Shown here piece by piece: positions 31,575 through 35,586 of a stretch of 35,586 bases of DNA. A program made the position numbers and the translations under genes. Below the pieces are notes generated by a model. That model did not search any database, had not been told where the DNA came from, and saw only the letters and a list, made by a program, of their open reading frames with translations. Source of the stretch: Lachnospiraceae bacterium (GTDB lineage Bacteria; Bacillota; Clostridia; Lachnospirales; Lachnospiraceae); contig JAKSSD010000017.1 in assembly GCA_024403275.1 (NCBI GenBank), positions 1-35,586 on the forward strand, written 5' to 3'. Within the stretch, counting starts at the first letter, position 1. Each line of letters begins with the position of its first letter.

Positions 31575-33029
31575 TTATAAAACTTGAAATAATCTCTCAT
31601 AAAATTCAACTGTAGTAAGTAATGTTTCAATTGGAACTCTTTCATCATTACCATGTATCATTCCGCGTTCTTCCTTACTCATACGCATAGCAGAAAAACG
31701 ATATACACGATCTGTAATTTTGCAATAATGTCTCGAATCAGAGCAAGCCATCATAAGATACGGCGAAACAATTGCTTCTGGCCAGGTCGAATGAATAACA
31801 CTTGAGAGTTTATCCCACTCCTCACATTTAGTATCCGAACAAATTGATGGATTCATACCATTTATCAAACGTATATTTATATCTTCATTTCCAATTGTCT
31901 TTTTCAAATATTCAGTTGCGCTATCGATGGTATCGCCTGGCATAAGTCGCATATTAATACCGAAGTATGCTTTAGGTGGTAACACATTATAAGCTTTGCT
32001 TCCTTCCATTCTGGTTACCGCCACTGTAGTACGCATCATGGCATTTAACTCTCCGCCAGACTTCTTACATATCATATCAAGCAATCCTTCAAAGCACCAA
32101 AGGTTTGCAAAGATTAATTTATATGCAAATGTCGAATAACGTCCAAGCACATTAAACATTCCCGCAACAGGAGTAGTCAGATGTCTCTTAAATGGTTTCT
32201 TTTCAATATCGCATACAGCCTTTGATAATGTTCCAAGAGTTGTATGTACTGGTGGTGTCGAAGCATGTCCACCCTTTGAATCCATAGTGAATTCCATATT
32301 AACACTACCCTTTTCAGCTATACCTATAAGAGCACATTCTTCTTTCACTCCAGGGAAAACATTATTAACTACAGCACCACCTTCATCAACGACCATAGCA
32401 GGCTTTACACCAAGTTTTTCCAAATGAGCTACGATGTCAGAACAAGTATCTCCATCGATTTCTTCTTCACCTGAGAAAGATAAATAAAGATCCTGCTTTG
32501 GTACATATCCTGTCGATAACAAATACTCAAGAGCTTCAAAAATACCACACAAAGTTCCCTTTGTATCTAATGTACCTCTTCCCCATATACAATCATCTTC
32601 TATGAGGCCATCAAATGCTGGCTTAGTCCACAACTCTTCATCTACTGGCACTACATCATAATGAGCCATACAAACACTTGGCTTATCACTATTTTCGCCC
32701 TTTAATGTATATAAAAGTCCTGTCTTTCCAATATGCTCTAAAGTTGCTTTCTCATGAACCAATGGAAAACGTTCTTTTAAGAGCTCCTGGAATTTGATAA
32801 ATTCTTCTCTGTCTACAAGTTTTTCATCTCGATTTGACACAGTTTTACAACGAATCATTGCAACCATGTCATTTACAACCTTTTCTCTGTCAATTTCAAC
32901 CTTTTGTTCAAGGCTTTCTGGAATTGGAAGTGGTTTAAAATTAAGTGCACGTATAACAATTACTAATAAAAATATGATTAGTGAAACAGTAATTACAATT
33001 CCAACTATCATCAATATATGCCATAACAT
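31575..33029 (-). CDS. Membrane-anchored M20 metallopeptidase (CPS1/PM20D1-like)
   Basis: A 484-residue di-zinc peptidase with an N-terminal membrane anchor (about 4-30) and a complete M20 core. Visible metal and catalytic motifs are MAHYDVVPVD (His, Asp), WGRGTLDTKG (Asp), SFSGEEEIDGD (catalytic Glu and metal Glu), GGAVVNN, and SDSRHYCKITDRVYRF with IHGNDERVPIETL at the end. This last arrangement is that of the CPS1/PM20D1 subgroup, whose members cleave or form N-acyl amino acids and small peptides. Anchoring suggests the substrate is handled at the membrane. It is 14 nt after a membrane-protein gene and likely co-transcribed with both upstream membrane genes. Confidence 0.88.
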   Translation of the reverse strand: MLWHILMIVGIVITVSLIIFLLVIVIRALNFKPLPIPESLEQKVEIDREKVVNDMVAMIRCKTVSNRDEKLVDREEFIKFQELLKERFPLVHEKATLEHIGKTGLLYTLKGENSDKPSVCMAHYDVVPVDEELWTKPAFDGLIEDDCIWGRGTLDTKGTLCGIFEALEYLLSTGYVPKQDLYLSFSGEEEIDGDTCSDIVAHLEKLGVKPAMVVDEGGAVVNNVFPGVKEECALIGIAEKGSVNMEFTMDSKGGHASTPPVHTTLGTLSKAVCDIEKKPFKRHLTTPVAGMFNVLGRYSTFAYKLIFANLWCFEGLLDMICKKSGGELNAMMRTTVAVTRMEGSKAYNVLPPKAYFGINMRLMPGDTIDSATEYLKKTIGNEDINIRLINGMNPSICSDTKCEEWDKLSSVIHSTWPEAIVSPYLMMACSDSRHYCKITDRVYRFSAMRMSKEERGMIHGNDERVPIETLLTTVEFYERLFQVL

Positions 33030-33043
33030 TTATCAATTCCTCT

Positions 33044-33700
33044 TTAAATAATATTTTTCTTATACATAATTCTTGCAACAACTATAGATATAATAGCTCC
33101 GACTGGAACAAGTATACCAACACTTGATGCTAAAGAAGGCACTATTAAGAAAATAGCAATCATAAATACAAGTGGCGCAATTGCTATCTTCCAGTTCTTA
33201 CTTACATATACAACTGCAAGTCCGCCAAATAAAGCTGGTAAAATGTTATCAAAAGCAGGCTTTAATACAGGGGAATCAAGTACTGGTACAAGGTAAGATA
33301 AAAGTACAACTCCTAAAGCTATAATCACTGTTGTAACTATTGAGCTTGTAGCTATTGCTATAGTTGATATAATCTCACCTTCTTCTGAACCTGGCTTAAC
33401 CTCTGCATTTTCCATAGCTGTTAAAGCACAAGGAGCCTTTAAGGCTGACAGATTACCTGTTACAAATGCTAAATATGATCCACCTGTACCAAGCATCGGT
33501 GTATAAGTAATAATCTCGATAATACCAACAGTCCAATATATTGGTGCAACACCAAGAAGACCTTTAAGTACCGCACTGCCCTGAGGCCATGCATTATAAT
33601 ATAAACAAGCTACTATAGGGACAAGTAATACAACCACTACAGCACTCCATATCCAGATTCGTCCCCAAAAATGAGTTGATTCATCAAATGATTTTTTCAT
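33044..33700 (-). CDS. Polytopic membrane protein linked to DUF5058 and M20 peptidase
   Basis: A 218-residue protein with about five or six membrane segments. Conserved-looking elements are TYTPMLGTGGSYLAFVTGNLSALKAPCALTAMENAEVKPGSEEGEIIS, a glycine-rich and polar loop suited to substrate or ion binding, and a hydrophobic C-terminus. I do not recognise the family. The ATG was placed after AAGGAGGTGACAAGT; ten more codons are open upstream and run into the preceding gene. It lies 13 nt after the DUF5058 gene and 14 nt before the M20 gene, so the two membrane proteins probably form one transporter. Confidence 0.6.
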   Translation of the reverse strand: MKKSFDESTHFWGRIWIWSAVVVVLLVPIVACLYYNAWPQGSAVLKGLLGVAPIYWTVGIIEIITYTPMLGTGGSYLAFVTGNLSALKAPCALTAMENAEVKPGSEEGEIISTIAIATSSIVTTVIIALGVVLLSYLVPVLDSPVLKPAFDNILPALFGGLAVVYVSKNWKIAIAPLVFMIAIFLIVPSLASSVGILVPVGAIISIVVARIMYKKNII

Positions 33701-33713
33701 ACTTGTCACCTCC

Positions 33714-34436
33714 TTACTTAATAATTGCACTTATGATACATGCAAAAATCATAGCTCCTACCATGCTTATTGACATAGCATAAGTCTCTAACCATTTCAT
33801 TTTACATTTCTTAATCAATATTCCACATATACCCATAAGTAATGCTGAAAATAACAAAACAAATAATGGAATAAATCCAGCCAAACCTGTTCTGATATCT
33901 GCAAATACCATTCCAAGGAAAGCTGAAATCATTCCAAGAAACATAGCAGTCATTAATAGGTCGCTCCATTTAGAATCACGATTCTTAATCTTAAGCATAC
34001 CCTTCTGAAGAGGCTTTAATAAAATAGGTGTTCCAACGATACTTGGGAGGATCCCAAGTGTCATAACCCACGCTATAGCTGTATATACCTTAGGATCTCT
34101 GATAGTTTCTGATAAAGAAATTCCAAGAGCTGTAGCTGTAGAAGTAGCTGCAGGAAGTTCATATGTTATTGCACCAATAACACTCATACGAATCCATGGA
34201 AGTGGAATACCAAGAAACTTTGATAAAGTAATAACACCCAACAATATAGATATCGCTGGTGCAATGGTAAATATCGCAGAGGATACTATTGTCTTTTTAA
34301 GTGCAGCTTTATCCATTCCGATTGCTTTTCCTCTTCTATAGGCTCTTATCAAAAAGAATACCGACTGAGCAATAACGAAAAGAATTACTACTATCGCCAC
34401 CACATATAAAAAGGGGCTATTTACACTAAAATTCAT
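33714..34436 (-). CDS. DUF5058-type polytopic membrane protein
   Basis: A 240-residue protein with about six membrane segments that I match to DUF5058 from memory. The central stretch VIGAITYELPAATSTATALGISL contains Pro, Thr and Ser clusters in a membrane segment, typical of transport pathways. Function is unknown. It is the first of three tightly spaced genes (gaps of 13 and 14 nt): this protein, a second membrane protein, and a membrane-anchored M20 peptidase. That order suggests uptake or export of the peptide or acyl-amino-acid handled by the peptidase. Ribosome-binding site GGAGG lies 9 nt before the ATG. Confidence 0.65.
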   Translation of the reverse strand: MNFSVNSPFLYVVAIVVILFVIAQSVFFLIRAYRRGKAIGMDKAALKKTIVSSAIFTIAPAISILLGVITLSKFLGIPLPWIRMSVIGAITYELPAATSTATALGISLSETIRDPKVYTAIAWVMTLGILPSIVGTPILLKPLQKGMLKIKNRDSKWSDLLMTAMFLGMISAFLGMVFADIRTGLAGFIPLFVLLFSALLMGICGILIKKCKMKWLETYAMSISMVGAMIFACIISAIIK

Positions 34437-34620
34437 ATATCTATCACCTCCAAATATAATTCATAAAAGCTAACACATTTCAAACAAAATCAATGATTCT
34501 ATCTAAGTAAGCCAAGACTACCTGTTAATTTATTTATCTTCTTTTTATTACTTATATATACTACCACATTCTGTGTGCTAACAGATATATAGCATCATAA
34601 TTAATTTTCTTCATCATATA

Positions 34621-35430
34621 TTATAATAACGCATGTAGCTTAGTTTTCAATGTTGATATATTTAATGGATGCTTTGCAGACTCAAATGTACAAATTAGCC
34701 TGTCTCCTAAAAATATATTATTTCGCTCATATGTTGATATTTTTAACATCATATTATTAACATAGTCAATATCTCCCATCATTCCCAAATGTTCAAGATA
34801 CTTCTCTCTTCTTTCCTTGACATCAAGAATTGTAAAGTCCGGATATACTATGATATTTTCCAGTTTCAACGGGCACTCATATTTATATGGTATATTTAAT
34901 GTATTTAACATATTCGCTATTATTATCTCTGACTTTGATCTAACTCGTTCACCTTTATCTGTATAATATTCTGTTGTATCGTTTTCCCTGAAGACTTTAG
35001 ACTTATATGGAACTGCAGTCCACTGCTTAACAAAATCTTCATCTGACATTTCAAACGGCTGAACCAGTATTTTTCTTCCTTCAATAATACCAGAATAACA
35101 ATTCTTTGTTCTATCCGAATAGTTCTTCTCTAATATTCTTTCTATATCTGAAATCTCTTTTTCCACAACTTTCAAATATCTCTGTTCGTAGTCTCTTTGG
35201 GCTATTACTTGAGCTTTTTTTATATTTTCTTTTCTTACATATGCAATCTTCTTCGTATCTATATCTTTTATACAGTATGAAAATCCTGAAGGATTCTTTC
35301 TAACCTTTAACATACCCTTAGGATATTTACTTAGTTGCTTTTTTATCGAATCAACACTTGCATTCAATTCCAGTAAACGAGCTTTTAATATTTCTTCCAA
35401 TCTATTTATGTTTGTAGATATAATAAACAC
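34621..35430 (-). CDS. PD-(D/E)XK nuclease-fold-like protein with unclear start
   Basis: A protein of about 268 residues. The N-terminal half is helical and charged with a coiled-coil look (about 65-105). The C-terminal half has the restriction-endonuclease-like pattern: RSKSEIIIANMLNTLNIPY (Glu168), VYPDFTIL (Asp198) and YLEHLGMMGDIDY (Glu213), the E-x-PDF-x-EHxG layout I know from PD-(D/E)XK-type hypothetical proteins of Clostridia. Function unknown; a DNA-related role is inferred. Start problem: the frame opens with a GTG (35430) inside the strong AAAGGAGGTG site, and the properly spaced codons (ATT 35424, ATA 35421) are non-canonical. Confidence 0.7.
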   Translation of the reverse strand: MFIISTNINRLEEILKARLLELNASVDSIKKQLSKYPKGMLKVRKNPSGFSYCIKDIDTKKIAYVRKENIKKAQVIAQRDYEQRYLKVVEKEISDIERILEKNYSDRTKNCYSGIIEGRKILVQPFEMSDEDFVKQWTAVPYKSKVFRENDTTEYYTDKGERVRSKSEIIIANMLNTLNIPYKYECPLKLENIIVYPDFTILDVKERREKYLEHLGMMGDIDYVNNMMLKISTYERNNIFLGDRLICTFESAKHPLNISTLKTKLHALL

Positions 35431-35519
35431 CTCCTTTGTAAATTAACTGACAAATTTAGAAGCTTTTTAATATCAAGTTATGGTCTCTTTGGTCTATTTA
35501 AGATTAAATCTATTTGCCC

Positions 35520-35558
35520 GGACCACTTTTCATCAATAACTACTTGTGTTAGTGGTCC
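35520..35558. other. 8-bp inverted repeat at the window edge
   Basis: GGACCACT (35520-35527) and AGTGGTCC (35551-35558) are perfect inverted repeats with a 23-nt loop, in the region upstream of the PD-(D/E)XK-like gene. It may be an operator or a terminator of the gene beyond the window; there is no T run to decide. Confidence 0.35.
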
Positions 35559-35586
35559 TATTTAAATTAATATCTTGACCTTAGAC

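Noticed and set aside
34437-34620. 184-nt gap between the DUF5058 gene and the nuclease-like gene
   Set aside because: Searched both strands for a small gene, tRNA or strong hairpin; only weak AT-rich repeats were found.
35440-35519. Repeated GGTC/GACC words near the right edge as a T-box or similar leader
   Set aside because: No T-box, specifier loop or antiterminator pattern is visible; only the short inverted repeat at 35520-35558 was kept.

Overview
The window is AT-rich, gene-dense chromosomal DNA from a low-GC Firmicute. The closest match I recognise is an anaerobic gut or rumen Lachnospiraceae (Butyrivibrio/Pseudobutyrivibrio/Lachnospira type). The evidence is the rnfCDGEAB order, a biotin-dependent sodium-pump decarboxylase cluster, a cmk-ispH-rpsA operon, strong GGAGG ribosome-binding sites, TTG and GTG starts, and the zinc-ribbon, DUF4190-like and GGDEF protein styles common in that family. 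Species is not assignable by eye. Almost all genes are on the minus strand; only apbE, a YprB-like nuclease gene and an AraC-type regulator are on the plus strand. I see no IS element, prophage, CRISPR array, tRNA or rRNA.

Layout. 1-300: a dense cluster of nested palindromes, then the efp terminator. 296-2751: efp, a DUF4190-type membrane protein with a consensus promoter, and a membrane-anchored GH25-like protein that seems to have lost its catalytic acids. 2894-9135: apbE (FMN transferase) converges on the complete Rnf operon rnfC-D-G-E-A-B. 9339-11280: a YprB-like RNase H-fold protein and an orphan CheR. 11378-15257: operon of a HI0933-family flavoprotein, cmk, ispH and rpsA, with overlapping genes and a promoter that predicts a leaderless first gene. 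15409-17549: SDR-type epimerase, preceded by a 29-codon remnant of an iron-dependent alcohol dehydrogenase, divergent from an AraC regulator. 17606-22977: a five-gene biotin-dependent Na+ pump (carboxyltransferase, OadG-like, biotin carrier, OadB, OadA). 23223-25496: metallophosphoesterase, scpA and scpB. 25606-28944: rpsU, a CDF metal exporter, a small membrane protein, a double zinc-ribbon membrane protein and another small membrane protein. 29066-31464: a small membrane protein and a GGDEF sensor. 31575-34436: a membrane-anchored M20 peptidase with two polytopic membrane proteins, one of the DUF5058 type. 34621-35430: a PD-(D/E)XK-like protein with an anomalous start.

How they work together. 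Two ion-motive machines lie about 8.5 kb apart: Rnf (ferredoxin:NAD oxidoreductase coupled to Na+ or H+ export) and the biotin-dependent decarboxylase (Na+ export). ApbE probably attaches FMN to RnfG and RnfD. The rest is housekeeping (translation, isoprenoids, CMP, chromosome condensation) with sensing and membrane proteins of uncertain role. The least conventional items are the cysteine-rich RnfE tail, the lipoprotein-like OadG, the composite carboxyltransferase/OAD cluster, the degenerate GH25 protein, the M20/DUF5058 cassette and the palindrome cluster at the left edge.
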